A program made the position numbers and the translations under genes. DNA of 64,000 nucleotides, taken from NCBI GenBank assembly GCA_020073375.1, contig JAIQFG010000002.1:1-64000 (forward strand). Direction: 5' to 3'. The DNA is from Terriglobia bacterium (lineage in GTDB: Bacteria; Acidobacteriota; Terriglobia; Acidiferrales; UBA7541). Within the stretch, counting starts at the first letter, position 1, and each line of letters begins with the position of its first letter. This document shows, one piece after another, positions 33,745 to 43,822 of this stretch. Under the pieces are notes generated by a model. The model was not told the origin of the DNA. It was given only the letters and a program-made list of their open reading frames with translations, and did not search any database.

Positions 33745-36700
33745 TTATTGCGCGTCTGGAATCACCGCGCCCGCTCGTGCGCCGCCTTGATGTCGCTTGT
33801 GGACCAGCGAAAACACGCAAGGCACGAAAAACAACGTCGCCACCGTGGCCACAATCAGCCCGCCGATCACCGCGCGCCCCAGCGGCGCATTCTGCTCGCC
33901 ACCCTCGCCCAGGCCCAGCGACAGCGGCACCATCCCGATGATCATGGCCACGGCCGTCATGATTACCGGCCGAATGCGCACGAATCCCGCCTGGACGGCG
34001 GCCTGCGCGGCCGGAATGCCTTCGTTCAGCCGCTCCCGCGCGAACGAAATCATCAAGATGCTGTTGGCCGTGGCCACGCCCATGCACATGATCGTCCCCG
34101 TCAGCGATGGCACGTTCAGCGTCGTATGCGTCAGCAGCAGAATCCAGATGATTCCCGCCAGCGCTCCCGGCAGCGCCGTGATAATGATGAACGGATCAAG
34201 CCACGACTGGAAGTTTACAACAATCAGGAAGTAGACCAGCACGATGGCCACGCCCACGCCCGCGCTCAGGCCCGCGAACGAAGACGTCATCGTCGCTACC
34301 TGCCCGCGGCGGATCATCCGCGTGCCGCGCGGCAACTTGCCCTGAAAATCCTTGAGTATGCTCTGAATATCCGCGTCCACCCCGCCCAGGTCGCGCCCTT
34401 CCACCGAGGCGTATACGTCCAGCAGCGACTGCGTATCGTACCGGCTCACCAGCGCGGGTTCGACATTCACCCGCACCTGCGCCAAATTTCCCAGAATCTG
34501 CGGTGTGCTCGTATTCGACGAAGCCACCGGAATATTTGTCAGCGACTGCATGGAGTTCACTTTGTATTGCGGCACCTGCACGGCAACGTTGTATTCGATT
34601 CCGGTCTGCGGATTCACCCAGAACGAAGGATTGATCTGAAAGCTCGAGCTCAACGAAAGCAGCACGCTATTCCCCACGTCCTGTTGCGTCAGCCCCACTG
34701 ACTGGGCCTGCGTGCGGTCCACGTCCAGAAAAATAGTCGGAGCGGACCGCAACTGCTGCACGTGCACGTCCACCGCTCCCGGTACATGCTGGATCCGTTC
34801 GGCAATCTGCTGCGCCAGCGCGTAATTTTTGTCGATGCTCGGCCCCACCAACTGGATATCGACGGGGGAGGGAACTCCAAAATTCAGGATCTGGCTGACC
34901 ATGTCGGCGGGTTGAAAAAAGAATTGCGTTCCGGGAAACTGTTCAGCAAGCCTTTGCCGCAATTCGTCCACGTAATGAATCGTCGGCATTTTTCGCGTGG
35001 GCTTCAGCCCGATCAGAATTTCCGCGTCGGATTCTCCGATCACGCCCGAGTTGCTGTACGTCGTGTTGATCGTGCTGTTGAACAGCCCGATGTTGTCGAG
35101 AATGTTTCCCAAATCCTCGGGCGGAATCACGCGCCGGATCAGATTGTCGACCCCGTCCGCCTCCCGCGCGGTTTCCTCCACGCGCTGCCCGGCGCGGGCG
35201 CGCATGTGCAGGCGGATCAGCCCCGCGTCCACCGAGGGAAAAAAGTCGCGGCCCAATACCGGCGCCAGCGCCACCGACGCCACGCAAAACAGCAAAAACA
35301 GCGAGACGAACAGCCACGCGTGATCCACGCAGAACGTCAGCCCGTTGCGGTAGCGCTCGCGCAGCCGGTCAAACCCTTGCGCGAACCGCCGCTGCGCCCG
35401 CGAAAAAATATCGTTTCCTGTCGCGTATTCCTCGCCATGATGACCCTTCAGCAGGTACATCGCCATGGTCGGCACCAGGGTCCGCGAGAAAACGTAAGAC
35501 GCCAGCATCGCGAACACCACCGCCTCGGCCAGCGGCACGAACAGAAATCTCGCCGTGCCTGTCAGGAAAAACATGGGCACGAACACAATGCAGATGCACA
35601 GGGTGGAAACCAGCGCCGGGATCGCAATTTCCTGCGACCCGTCCAGAATCGCCTGCACCGTATCCTTGCCCTGCGCCAGGTTTCTCTCGATGTTCTCGAT
35701 CGCCACGGTCGCGTCGTCCACCAGGATCCCCACGGCCAGCGCCAGCCCTCCCAGCGTCATCAGGTTGATCGTTTCATGCAGCGCGCTGAGTATCGTGATG
35801 GATACCAAAATTGAAAGTGGAATCGAGATGGCGATGATCACCGTGCTCCGCCAGCTTCCCAGGAACAGCAGAATCATCAGCGCCGTCAGGCACGCCGCCA
35901 CCAGCCCTTCGCGGATCACCCCTTGCACGGCTGCGCGCACGAAAATCGATTGGTCGAACAGCGGCGTAACCACCACCTTTTCGGGCAGCAGCGATTTGAT
36001 CAGCGGAAGCCGCGAGTAAACCTGCGACACCACGTCCAGCGTCGACGCCGAGCCCGCCTTGTAGATCACCATCAGCACGCCGCGCTGCCCGTCCATTCGA
36101 ACGATATTAATTTGCGGAGAGAATCCGTCGCTCACGCTGGCGACGTCCCGCACGTAAATTGTCGCCCCGTTGCTGGTGCGGATCGGCAGATCGTTCAGCT
36201 CGGCAATCGTATTGGTCGAGCCGTTCATCTCCACGTTGAATTCGGTCGGCCCCAGCTTCGCAGTCCCTGAAGGCAACGCCAGATTTTGCGAGCTGATCGC
36301 GTTGATCACGTCGACCGGAGACAGCCCCTTGGCCTGCAATTGCGGAATATCCAGGTTCACCGAAACCTGCCGCAATTTTCCCCCGTACGGATAGGGAATC
36401 GCGGCGCCGGCAATCGTGGCCAGCTGGCTGTGCACCACGTTCCAGGTGTAGTCGAACAGTTCCTGCTCGGAAAATCCGTCGCCCTTCACGCCGAGTTGCA
36501 GGATGGGCACAGCCGAGGCGGAATACGTAATGATAATCGGGGAGGAAATGCCCGGCGGCAGCTGGCGCAGCACTGTCTGCACCACGTCGCTGATCTGCAC
36601 CAGGCCGATGCGCACGTCGGTCCCGGGCTGAAAATATACCTTGGTGATCCCGCGCCCAGAGACGGTTTGCGATTCAACGTGCTCCACGTTGTCCACCACC

Positions 36701-36918
36701 GTGGTCATGAAGCGTTCCACGATCGAGACGATGCGCGCGTCCATCTGCGTCGGCGACAGCCCGCTATAATTCCAGCCAACGCTCACCACGGGAATGTTGA
36801 TATCCGGGAAAATGTCGGTGGGCGTGCGCTGCAGCACGATCGGCGTCATCAGCACAATGATCAGCGCGGCCACGATGAACGTATATGGCCGCGTCAGCGC
36901 GATGCGTACTATCCACAT
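33745..36918 (-). CDS. RND-family efflux permease (HAE1/AcrB-like)
   Basis: Proton-driven inner-membrane exporter with 12 TMs and two large periplasmic loops. Start MWIVRIALTRPYTFIVAAL at 36918 gives 1,057 residues; the track's 71-residue extension runs into the divergent promoter. TM4 carries the proton-relay Asp pair in LAVGILVDDATVAIENIERN. In TM10 the family motif G-L-S-A-K-N-A reads GVATANS, so the Lys equivalent to AcrB K940 is missing. Genes are ordered permease then adaptor, the reverse of acrAB. Substrates unknown. Confidence 0.92.
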   Translation of the reverse strand: MWIVRIALTRPYTFIVAALIIVLMTPIVLQRTPTDIFPDINIPVVSVGWNYSGLSPTQMDARIVSIVERFMTTVVDNVEHVESQTVSGRGITKVYFQPGTDVRIGLVQISDVVQTVLRQLPPGISSPIIITYSASAVPILQLGVKGDGFSEQELFDYTWNVVHSQLATIAGAAIPYPYGGKLRQVSVNLDIPQLQAKGLSPVDVINAISSQNLALPSGTAKLGPTEFNVEMNGSTNTIAELNDLPIRTSNGATIYVRDVASVSDGFSPQINIVRMDGQRGVLMVIYKAGSASTLDVVSQVYSRLPLIKSLLPEKVVVTPLFDQSIFVRAAVQGVIREGLVAACLTALMILLFLGSWRSTVIIAISIPLSILVSITILSALHETINLMTLGGLALAVGILVDDATVAIENIERNLAQGKDTVQAILDGSQEIAIPALVSTLCICIVFVPMFFLTGTARFLFVPLAEAVVFAMLASYVFSRTLVPTMAMYLLKGHHGEEYATGNDIFSRAQRRFAQGFDRLRERYRNGLTFCVDHAWLFVSLFLLFCVASVALAPVLGRDFFPSVDAGLIRLHMRARAGQRVEETAREADGVDNLIRRVIPPEDLGNILDNIGLFNSTINTTYSNSGVIGESDAEILIGLKPTRKMPTIHYVDELRQRLAEQFPGTQFFFQPADMVSQILNFGVPSPVDIQLVGPSIDKNYALAQQIAERIQHVPGAVDVHVQQLRSAPTIFLDVDRTQAQSVGLTQQDVGNSVLLSLSSSFQINPSFWVNPQTGIEYNVAVQVPQYKVNSMQSLTNIPVASSNTSTPQILGNLAQVRVNVEPALVSRYDTQSLLDVYASVEGRDLGGVDADIQSILKDFQGKLPRGTRMIRRGQVATMTSSFAGLSAGVGVAIVLVYFLIVVNFQSWLDPFIIITALPGALAGIIWILLLTHTTLNVPSLTGTIMCMGVATANSILMISFARERLNEGIPAAQAAVQAGFVRIRPVIMTAVAMIIGMVPLSLGLGEGGEQNAPLGRAVIGGLIVATVATLFFVPCVFSLVHKRHQGGARAGAVIPDAQ

Positions 36919-37138
36919 GAATTGGTCCTCTGGCCCCCGATAAAAAGTGCAAACAGTATAATCCGCGAACGCGCCTCGCGGCAGTTTGCCCTTTGCGGAT
37001 GTGCTTGTTTGGATGCCCGGAATCGCGCCGTCGTTACATTTTCCCGCTCTTCTGCCTCCGCGCCCGCGCGAAACAGGACTCGTGACCTCGGCTGGACGTC
37101 GCTTGTGACGCGCATCACACACAAACTTCAATGAACAA

Positions 37139-37168
37139 TTGAATTTCTTTTTGCTTTGCTGCTATAGT
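37139..37168 (+). promoter_or_regulatory. Sigma70-like promoter of the act-cox operon
   Basis: TTGAAT at 37139-37144 and TATAGT at 37163-37168 with an 18-base spacer. Predicted transcription start near 37175, leaving a leader of about 220 bases before actA. An AT-rich stretch (ATAATTTTATATTGTAATC) follows. Confidence 0.55.
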
Positions 37169-37230
37169 GTTTCGCGCGGGCGACGGGCGAAGAAAATAAT
37201 TTTATATTGTAATCTTAGATGTACCCGTAG

Positions 37231-37388
37231 CAGTCCGGTAGCGCAAGCGCATCAGTGGGATAACACTGCCGGGTTGTACCCCCTTCATCAGGTAAGGGCG
37301 CCGTTTCCCGCAAATTGGGACCGCACGACCGGTTCACAGAGAGGCGCTCAGTCCGTCAGGCTGTAGACCTCGGTGTGTCTTTCCGAGG
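37231..37388 (+). promoter_or_regulatory. Structured 5' leader of the act-cox operon
   Basis: Two hairpins are visible. The first nests CCGG (37235) with CCGG (37269) outside CAGTG-GGATAA-CACTG (37253-37268), with GCGCAAGCGC bulged. The second pairs CCTCGG (37368-37373) with CCGAGG (37383-37388) around a nine-base loop; its 3' arm contains most of the Shine-Dalgarno GAGGG for actA (ATG 37398), so it could hide the ribosome site. No known riboswitch consensus was matched. Confidence 0.4.
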
Positions 37389-37397
37389 GACGCAGGT

Positions 37398-38048
37398 ATG
37401 GCTCAAATCTTTCATCACAGTACGAATACGATTGCGCGCGTGAGCATTTACGGCGCGGTTATCGTCATTGCATTGCTGGGATTCGCCCTGAACGTCGTCA
37501 ATCAGACTTCCTACGTCACCGAAGTTCACAACGCGCGCCCTCAGCCCGTCCCGTTCAGCCACAAGCATCACGCTGGCGAACTCGGCCTCGATTGCCGCTA
37601 TTGCCATTCCTCGGTTGAGGTTTCCTCCTCCGCTGGCATGCCCCCGACGCAGACCTGCATGACCTGCCATTCCCAGATTTGGACCAGCGCCGCAATGCTC
37701 GAGCCGGTCCGCGCCAGCTACCGCGATTCCAAACCCATTTCCTGGACGCGCGTCAACGCCGTCCCCGATTTTGTCTATTTCAATCACAGCATTCACGTAG
37801 CCAAGGGCGTCGGCTGCACCACCTGCCACGGGCCCGTCGCCGAGATGAACATCACCTGGCGTGCCGAAACCTTATATATGCGCTGGTGCCTGGATTGCCA
37901 CACTGCTCCCGAGAAATATCTGCGGCCGCGCTCGGAAGTGTTTAACGCCTATTACCAGCCCCCCAGCGACCGGCTGGCGCTGGGCGAAAAACTGATGAAG
38001 GAATACAAGGTGCAAAAGCTTACGGCCTGCACCACGTGCCATCGTTAG
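37398..38048 (+). CDS. actA: Alternative complex III subunit A, pentaheme cytochrome c
   Basis: 216 residues: one N-terminal TM (about 14-35) and five CXXCH heme motifs (CRYCH, CMTCH, CTTCH, CLDCH, CTTCH), the number known for ActA. It carries electrons from the quinol-oxidising membrane part of complex III toward a cytochrome c or oxidase at the periplasmic face. The pattern VPFSHKHHAGELGLDCRYCHSSVE is typical. First gene of the operon; seven bases separate it from actB. Confidence 0.93.
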   Translation: MAQIFHHSTNTIARVSIYGAVIVIALLGFALNVVNQTSYVTEVHNARPQPVPFSHKHHAGELGLDCRYCHSSVEVSSSAGMPPTQTCMTCHSQIWTSAAMLEPVRASYRDSKPISWTRVNAVPDFVYFNHSIHVAKGVGCTTCHGPVAEMNITWRAETLYMRWCLDCHTAPEKYLRPRSEVFNAYYQPPSDRLALGEKLMKEYKVQKLTACTTCHR

Positions 38049-38055
38049 GGAGCAC

Positions 38056-41000
38056 ATGGATTTCATGGACATTGAAAAAAATATCGGCGGCGACACCAGC
38101 GGGGAACTGACCGCGCCGCACAAAGACGCTCCCGAGCAGGGCGCACCTCGCTTCTGGCGCGGCCTTGAGGAACTCGCCGACACCCCCGAATTCCGTGATC
38201 ACAAGGAAAATGAGTTTCCGCACGGCGCCAATGATCCCGACGCGAAACTGAACCGCCGCGAACTCATGAAAGTAATGGCAGCCTCTGCGGCCTTTGCCGG
38301 GCTGAGCGGCTGTACCAAGCTGCCCACGCAAAAAATCGTTCCCTACGTCCGCCAGCCCGAGGAAATCATTCCCGGCAAGCCGCTCTTTTACGCCACGGCT
38401 GTTACCCTGAGCGGCGTCGCCACCGGCGTGCTGGTCGAAAGCCACATGGCCCGGCCCACCAAGATCGAAGGAAATCCCGATCATCCGGCAAGCCTTGGCG
38501 CCGCCGATTCGTTCGCGCAAGCTTCCGTCCTTGGCCTTTACGATCCGGACCGCTCGCGCGCTGAAGTTCACGATGGCCGCCTGGCGAGCTGGGCCGAATT
38601 CCAGAGCGAGCTTTCCCTCGCCCTCGGCGGCCCGACCGGCGCCGCGGGACTGCGCCTGCTGACCGGCACAATTACATCGCCATCGCTGGGCGATCAGATC
38701 CGCGGGCTGCTCTCGCAATTTTCCGGCGCCAAGTGGGTGCAGTACGAATCGGTCACGCGCGACAATTTTCGCGAAGGCGCTCGCCTCGCGTTCGGCGAGG
38801 TCGTCAACACCGTCTACCGTGTTGCCCAGGCGGACGTCATCCTCGCCCTCGATTCCGATTTTCTTACGGCCGGGCCGGGAAGCCTTCGCTACGCCCGCGA
38901 ATTCGCGCGCAAGCGCCGCGTGGAAAACGAAAATTCAAAAATGAACCGCCTGTACGCCGTGGAATCCACACCGACCAGCACCGGCGCGATGGCCGATCAT
39001 CGCCTGCGCCTACGCGCTTCCGACGTCGAGGGTTTCACGCGCGCCCTGGCCCGCGAGTTGGGCCTGAATTCCGTTGCCGCCCCGGCATCCGCGCCGCAAG
39101 TCCCCGCCGAATGGATTCCCGCGCTTGCTCGCGACCTCAAGCAGCATTCCGGCGCATCCCTGGTGGTTGCCGGCGATCAGCAGCCTCCCGTCGTCCACGC
39201 CATCGCTCACGCCATCAATCAGGCGCTGGGAAATTTTGATAAGACCGTCTATTTCACCGAGCCCATCGAACAGTCGCCATCCAATCAATGGAGCTCGATG
39301 GGCGAACTTGCCGCCGACATCCGCGCCGGCAGCGTCAGCACTATCGTCATCCTCGGCGGCAATCCGGCTTATGACGCGCCCGCCGACCTCGGCTTCAAGG
39401 AACTTCTTCCCAAGGTCACGTTCAGCGCGCGCCTCGGCCAGCACGAAGACGAAACCTCGGCGCTGTGCCACTGGCACATTCCGGAAGCTCATGAACTCGA
39501 ATCGTGGGGCGACGCCCGCGCCTTCGACGGCACTGTTTCGGTCATCCAGCCGCTGATCGCTCCTCTGTATGGCGGCAAAACGGCCTGCGAACTCCTCGGC
39601 CTGTTGAGCGGCAAGGGCGCCAAGTCGCCGCATGACGTTGTCCGCGATTATTGGAAGGCGCAAAAAACCGACGAGCCGCGCTTCGACGCATTCTGGGAGA
39701 AGACGCTGCGCGACGGCGTCGTGGCCGGCACGCAATTTCCGCCCAAGCAGGTTTCGCTCAAGCCCGGAATCGCCGCGGAACCTCCGGCCGCCACTCCGCA
39801 AGGCCTGGAAATCGTGTTTCGTCCCGACCCGACAATTTATGATGGACGCTTTGCCAACAACGGCTGGCTGCAGGAATTGCCCAAGCCCATGACCAAGCTC
39901 ACCTGGGACGCGGTAGCCATGGTGAGTCCGAAAACGGCAGCGCGTCTGGGCATCGACAGCTCGCAAGCCGTCGAACTCAAGTATCAGGGCCGCACGATTG
40001 TCGCGCCGGTCTGGGTGATGCCGGGCCACGCCGATGAAAGCGTCACCGCATTTCTGGGCTACGGTCGCACGCGCGCCGGACGCGTCGGCACCGGCACTGG
40101 CTTTGACGCCGGATGGATTCGCACCTATGCCTCGCCGTGGATCGGCGCGGGCCTGGAAATTCGCCGCACCGGCGACAAGTGGCCTCTCGCCGCAACACAA
40201 ACGCACAACACCATGGAAGGCCGCGAGCCCATCCGCGTCGCCACGCTCGATGAGTACGCCAAAAATCCAAAATTCGCGCAGGCCGAGGCGGTCGAAAATC
40301 CGCTCTCCCTCTACCCCGATGTGAAGTACGAAGGCAATGCCTGGGGCATGGCCATCGACCTGAATTCCTGCACCGGCTGCGGCGCCTGTGTCACCGCCTG
40401 CCAGGCCGAAAACAACATCGCCGTCGTCGGAAAAACCGAAGTCATCATCGGCCGCGAGATGCACTGGATCCGCATCGACCGCTACTTCGAAGGCGATGCC
40501 GACGGCCCGAACACATTCCACCAGCCGCTCTTGTGCCAGCACTGCGAAGACGCCCCCTGCGAACTGGTTTGCCCTGTCGCCGCAACTGTGCACAGCCCGG
40601 AAGGCCTGAACGAAATGGTCTATAACCGCTGCGTGGGCACGCGCTACTGCTCCAACAATTGCCCGTACAAAGTCCGCCGCTTCAATTTCCGCCTCTATTC
40701 GGACTGGGATACGCCCAGCCTGTTCGGCATGCGCAATCCGAACGTCAGCGTGCGCAGCCGCGGCGTCATGGAAAAGTGCTCCTACTGCGTGCAGCGCATC
40801 AACGCGGTAAAAATCGACGCGGAAAAGCAGGATCGCCCCGTGCGCGACGGCGAAATCGTCACCGCCTGCCAGCAGACTTGCCCGTCCGAAGCCATCGTCT
40901 TCGGAAACGTCAACGATCCGAACAGCAAGGTCTCGCTGCTCAAGGCGAAAAACAGAAATTACAAATTGCTCGAGGAACTCAACACGCGCCCCAGGACCAC

Positions 41001-41058
41001 GTACCTGGCAAGATTGCGCAACCCCAATCCGGAAATTGAAAAGTCAGCGGGAGCCTGA
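38056..41058 (+). CDS. actB: Alternative complex III subunit B, molybdopterin-like/iron-sulfur protein
   Basis: 1,000-residue periplasmic fusion of a molybdopterin-oxidoreductase-like domain (about 100-720) and a four-cluster ferredoxin-like domain. Tat-type motif NRRELMKVMAASAAFAGLSGC lies about 65 residues in, after an N-terminal TAT-proximal extension. Fe-S cysteines: CTGCGACVTAC, CQHCEDAPCELVC, CVGTRYCSNNC, CSYC ... CQQTC. In studied ActB proteins the molybdopterin domain holds no cofactor; that is family knowledge, not seen here. Confidence 0.94.
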   Translation: MDFMDIEKNIGGDTSGELTAPHKDAPEQGAPRFWRGLEELADTPEFRDHKENEFPHGANDPDAKLNRRELMKVMAASAAFAGLSGCTKLPTQKIVPYVRQPEEIIPGKPLFYATAVTLSGVATGVLVESHMARPTKIEGNPDHPASLGAADSFAQASVLGLYDPDRSRAEVHDGRLASWAEFQSELSLALGGPTGAAGLRLLTGTITSPSLGDQIRGLLSQFSGAKWVQYESVTRDNFREGARLAFGEVVNTVYRVAQADVILALDSDFLTAGPGSLRYAREFARKRRVENENSKMNRLYAVESTPTSTGAMADHRLRLRASDVEGFTRALARELGLNSVAAPASAPQVPAEWIPALARDLKQHSGASLVVAGDQQPPVVHAIAHAINQALGNFDKTVYFTEPIEQSPSNQWSSMGELAADIRAGSVSTIVILGGNPAYDAPADLGFKELLPKVTFSARLGQHEDETSALCHWHIPEAHELESWGDARAFDGTVSVIQPLIAPLYGGKTACELLGLLSGKGAKSPHDVVRDYWKAQKTDEPRFDAFWEKTLRDGVVAGTQFPPKQVSLKPGIAAEPPAATPQGLEIVFRPDPTIYDGRFANNGWLQELPKPMTKLTWDAVAMVSPKTAARLGIDSSQAVELKYQGRTIVAPVWVMPGHADESVTAFLGYGRTRAGRVGTGTGFDAGWIRTYASPWIGAGLEIRRTGDKWPLAATQTHNTMEGREPIRVATLDEYAKNPKFAQAEAVENPLSLYPDVKYEGNAWGMAIDLNSCTGCGACVTACQAENNIAVVGKTEVIIGREMHWIRIDRYFEGDADGPNTFHQPLLCQHCEDAPCELVCPVAATVHSPEGLNEMVYNRCVGTRYCSNNCPYKVRRFNFRLYSDWDTPSLFGMRNPNVSVRSRGVMEKCSYCVQRINAVKIDAEKQDRPVRDGEIVTACQQTCPSEAIVFGNVNDPNSKVSLLKAKNRNYKLLEELNTRPRTTYLARLRNPNPEIEKSAGA

Positions 41059-41075
41059 GCGGAACGGAATGACTT

Positions 41076-42476
41076 ATGGCGGATAGTCCGGCGGACAAAC
41101 TCGCGGAGAAGATGGCGACCGCGCCGATCCTCGGCCCGGGGCACGATTTCGCCTCGGTCACCGACAAGATCAGCTCCATCGTCCTGAAACGCCGTCCTCC
41201 GAAATGGTGGTGGGTGGGGTTTGCCATCGCGTTCGCATTGGTCATGCTGATGCTTTATTCGATCACCTACCTCCTCATTGTGGGCGTGGGCATCTGGGGA
41301 ATTCAGGTTCCGGTGGGCTGGGGCTTTGCGATCATCAATTTCGTCTGGTGGATCGGAATTGGGCATGCCGGCACGCTGATTTCCGCCATCCTTCTTCTCT
41401 TGCGCCAGCAGTGGCGCACCTCGATCAACCGCTTTGCCGAGGCCATGACCCTTTTCGCGGTGGCCTGCGCCGGAATGTTTCCGTTGCTGCACATGGGCCG
41501 CCCGTGGCTCGCCTATTGGATGTTCCCCTATCCGGACACCATGAAAATGTGGCCGAATTTCCGCAGCCCGCTCGCCTGGGATGTGTTCGCCGTCTCCACC
41601 TATGCCACCGTCTCGCTGCTGTTCTGGTTTGTCGGCCTGCTCCCGGACCTGGCCACGCTGCGCGACCGCGCGAAAAATCCCGTCGCCAAGATTATCTACG
41701 GATTTCTGGCCATGGGCTGGCGCGGCTCGGCCGTGCATTGGTACCGGCATGAAACCGCTTCGCTGCTCCTCGCCGGCCTTGCGACTCCCCTGGTGCTCTC
41801 CGTGCACACCATCGTGAGCTTTGACTTCGCCTTCGGCATCGTTCCCGGATGGCACGCCACGATTTTCCCTCCCTACTTCGTGGCCGGCGCCATTTACGCC
41901 GGATTCGCCATGGTCCTCACTCTTTCGATTCCCGTGCGCAAAGTATTCGGCCTCGAGGATTTCATCACCATGCGCCACCTCGACAACATGGGCAAGGTGC
42001 TGCTGGCCACCGGCCTGATCGTCGGTTACGGCTACATGATGGAAGCCTTCAGCGCCTATTACAGTTCCGATCAATACGAGCGCTTCATGATCCTGAACCG
42101 CATGTTTGGGCCCTACGCGGGCATCTATTGGTGCCTGATTTTGTGCAACATCGTGACGCCGCAGTTCCTGTGGTTCCGCAAGGTCCGCTCCAAGGTCGGC
42201 GCTCTGTTCGCCATCGCCATGGTCGTCAACGTGGGCATGTGGCTCGAGCGCTTCGTCATCGTGGTCACCAGTTTGCACCGCGATTTCCTGCCGTCGTCCT
42301 GGGGCATGTATTACCCCACGCGCTGGGACTTCGCTCTCTTTTTCGGAACCATTGGTTTGTTCTTGACCCTGCTGTTCCTGTTCCTGCGCTTCCTGCCGTT
42401 GATTTCCATTTATGAAATGCGCGCGCTGGTCAGCGAAGAGGACAAGAAAGCGGAAGGATGGTCGCCGGCGGACTAG
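41076..42476 (+). CDS. actC: Alternative complex III subunit C, NrfD-like quinol-binding membrane protein
   Basis: 466 residues with about ten TMs, PSR-C/NrfD family. Conserved features: WWIGIGHAGTLISAILLL, MFPLLHMGRPWLAYWMFPYP, HTIVSFDFAFGIVPGWH. Believed to hold the quinol-oxidation site with ActF. A 205-base gap before actD contains a lone palindrome. Confidence 0.94.
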   Translation: MADSPADKLAEKMATAPILGPGHDFASVTDKISSIVLKRRPPKWWWVGFAIAFALVMLMLYSITYLLIVGVGIWGIQVPVGWGFAIINFVWWIGIGHAGTLISAILLLLRQQWRTSINRFAEAMTLFAVACAGMFPLLHMGRPWLAYWMFPYPDTMKMWPNFRSPLAWDVFAVSTYATVSLLFWFVGLLPDLATLRDRAKNPVAKIIYGFLAMGWRGSAVHWYRHETASLLLAGLATPLVLSVHTIVSFDFAFGIVPGWHATIFPPYFVAGAIYAGFAMVLTLSIPVRKVFGLEDFITMRHLDNMGKVLLATGLIVGYGYMMEAFSAYYSSDQYERFMILNRMFGPYAGIYWCLILCNIVTPQFLWFRKVRSKVGALFAIAMVVNVGMWLERFVIVVTSLHRDFLPSSWGMYYPTRWDFALFFGTIGLFLTLLFLFLRFLPLISIYEMRALVSEEDKKAEGWSPAD

Positions 42477-42539
42477 GAGAAAAAGCGGGAGAGTAATCGC
42501 GGGAGTGCAAAAAGCGGTTTCCTGAAAACGGTTTGTGGG

Positions 42540-42557
42540 TCGCGGCTTCAGCCGCGA
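42540..42557. repeat. Lone palindrome TCGCGGCTTCAGCCGCGA inside the act operon
   Basis: A perfect 18-base palindrome in the actC-actD gap, followed by CATCCGG. Core GGCTTCAGCC is shared with the repeats at 14677 and 61861. It may act as an intra-operon hairpin that changes mRNA stability. Confidence 0.6.
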
Positions 42558-42681
42558 CATCCGGAGGCGTGAACTGCAAGCGCTTTCGCCCCTGGCGGCT
42601 TGTTGAGTTTAGTGGCTGGAAATTCATGAGGTGGCCCGGGGCAGTTTCCCGGCCGCGGCAAAAGGAAATGAACGATAGGAA

Positions 42682-43221
42682 ATGAAGCAGACAGAAACAA
42701 TCTACGGCCTGATGGCGGAATTCACCACCGCCGAGCAGTTGCTCGAGGCCGCGCACCGCACGCACGACGCCGGATACCACCGCGTCGACGCGTTTTCGCC
42801 ATTTCCCATAGAGGGCCTGGCGCACGCGGTCGGCTTTCACCGCACGCGACTCCCGCTGGTCGTTCTCGCCGCGGGTATCTTTGGCGCAATCGCGGGGTTC
42901 GGCATGCAGTATTACGCCGCCGCGGTCAGTTACCCCATCAACGTGGGCGGACGCCCGCTCAACAGCTGGCCTGCGTTTATTCCCATCACGTTTGAAATGA
43001 CGATTTTGTTCGCGGCCGCCGCGGCCGTCTTCGGCATGTTCATCATGAACGGCCTGCCCACGCCGTACCACCCTGTCTTCAACGTGCCGCGCTTCGCGCT
43101 GGCTTCGCGCGACCGTTTTTTCCTGTGCATCAAGGCGGGCGACCCCATGTTCGATCTGGAATTGACCAAAAAATTCCTGGCCACGCTGAATCCGCGCGAG
43201 GTGTCTGAAATTGACGTTTAA
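42682..43221 (+). CDS. actD: Alternative complex III subunit D (DUF3341)
   Basis: 179 residues: cytoplasmic N-terminal domain ([41 protein letters not shown]) and two TMs (about 55-78 and 100-125), typical of DUF3341/ActD. Integral subunit without cofactors. Its end overlaps actE by 11 bases. Confidence 0.92.
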   Translation: MKQTETIYGLMAEFTTAEQLLEAAHRTHDAGYHRVDAFSPFPIEGLAHAVGFHRTRLPLVVLAAGIFGAIAGFGMQYYAAAVSYPINVGGRPLNSWPAFIPITFEMTILFAAAAAVFGMFIMNGLPTPYHPVFNVPRFALASRDRFFLCIKAGDPMFDLELTKKFLATLNPREVSEIDV

Positions 43222-43822
43222 CTTCCACCCGCCGATGCCGTTTCGCGCCCCGCGCCTGCTCGCCGGCCTGGCCCTGCTGCTCGCTTGCGCGGGGTGCCGC
43301 CAGGATATGCACGTGCAACCGCGTTACAATCCCTATGACGCCACCGATTTCTTCGAGGACGGCCAGTCCGCGCGCCTTCCGGTCGAAGGCACCGTCCCGC
43401 GCGGCGATCTCAAACTGGGCCCCAACGAACTGCTCTACACCGGAAAATTCGACGGCCAGCCCTCGGAATCTTTTCCCTTTCCCGTGACTCGCGAAATCCT
43501 GGACCGCGGCCGTGAACGCTTCAATATCTATTGCTCGCCGTGCCACGGATTTTCCGGCGATGGCGACGGCATGATCGTCCAGCGCGGTTTCCGCCGCCCG
43601 CCCTCGCTGCACGAAGAGCGACTGCGCACCGCCCCGGCCGGACACTTCTTTGACGTCATCACCAACGGGCAGGGCGTCATGTACCCCTACGGTTACCGCG
43701 TTTCGCCCCCGGACCGCTGGGCCATCGTCTACTACATCCGCGCGCTGCAACTCAGCCGCCAGGCTTCGGTCAGCGATCTGCCCGAAGAGCAGCAGAAAAA
43801 ATTGCTAGGCGGGACGCGATGA
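43211..43822 (+). CDS. actE: Alternative complex III subunit E, monoheme cytochrome c lipoprotein
   Basis: 203 residues. Lipobox LLACAGC (about 23-29) followed by a cytochrome c domain with one CSPCH motif and an axial-ligand Met region ([26 protein letters not shown]). TTG start at 43211 is supported by GAGG nine bases upstream, within actD; the ATG at 43235 is the alternative. Stop overlaps actF (ATGA). Confidence 0.92.
   Translation: MTFNFHPPMPFRAPRLLAGLALLLACAGCRQDMHVQPRYNPYDATDFFEDGQSARLPVEGTVPRGDLKLGPNELLYTGKFDGQPSESFPFPVTREILDRGRERFNIYCSPCHGFSGDGDGMIVQRGFRRPPSLHEERLRTAPAGHFFDVITNGQGVMYPYGYRVSPPDRWAIVYYIRALQLSRQASVSDLPEEQQKKLLGGTR

Noticed and set aside
37201-37397. GEMM (c-di-GMP) riboswitch in the actA leader
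   Set aside because: GGGACGCA-like words occur, but the GEMM core (paired ACGCA and receptor helix) cannot be laid out. Kept only as an unclassified structured leader.
39010-42560. Long minus-strand ORFs (527 and 533 residues) opposite actB and actC
   Set aside because: The plus strand has unmistakable Fe-S and membrane domains; the reverse frames show no motif and low hydrophobicity.
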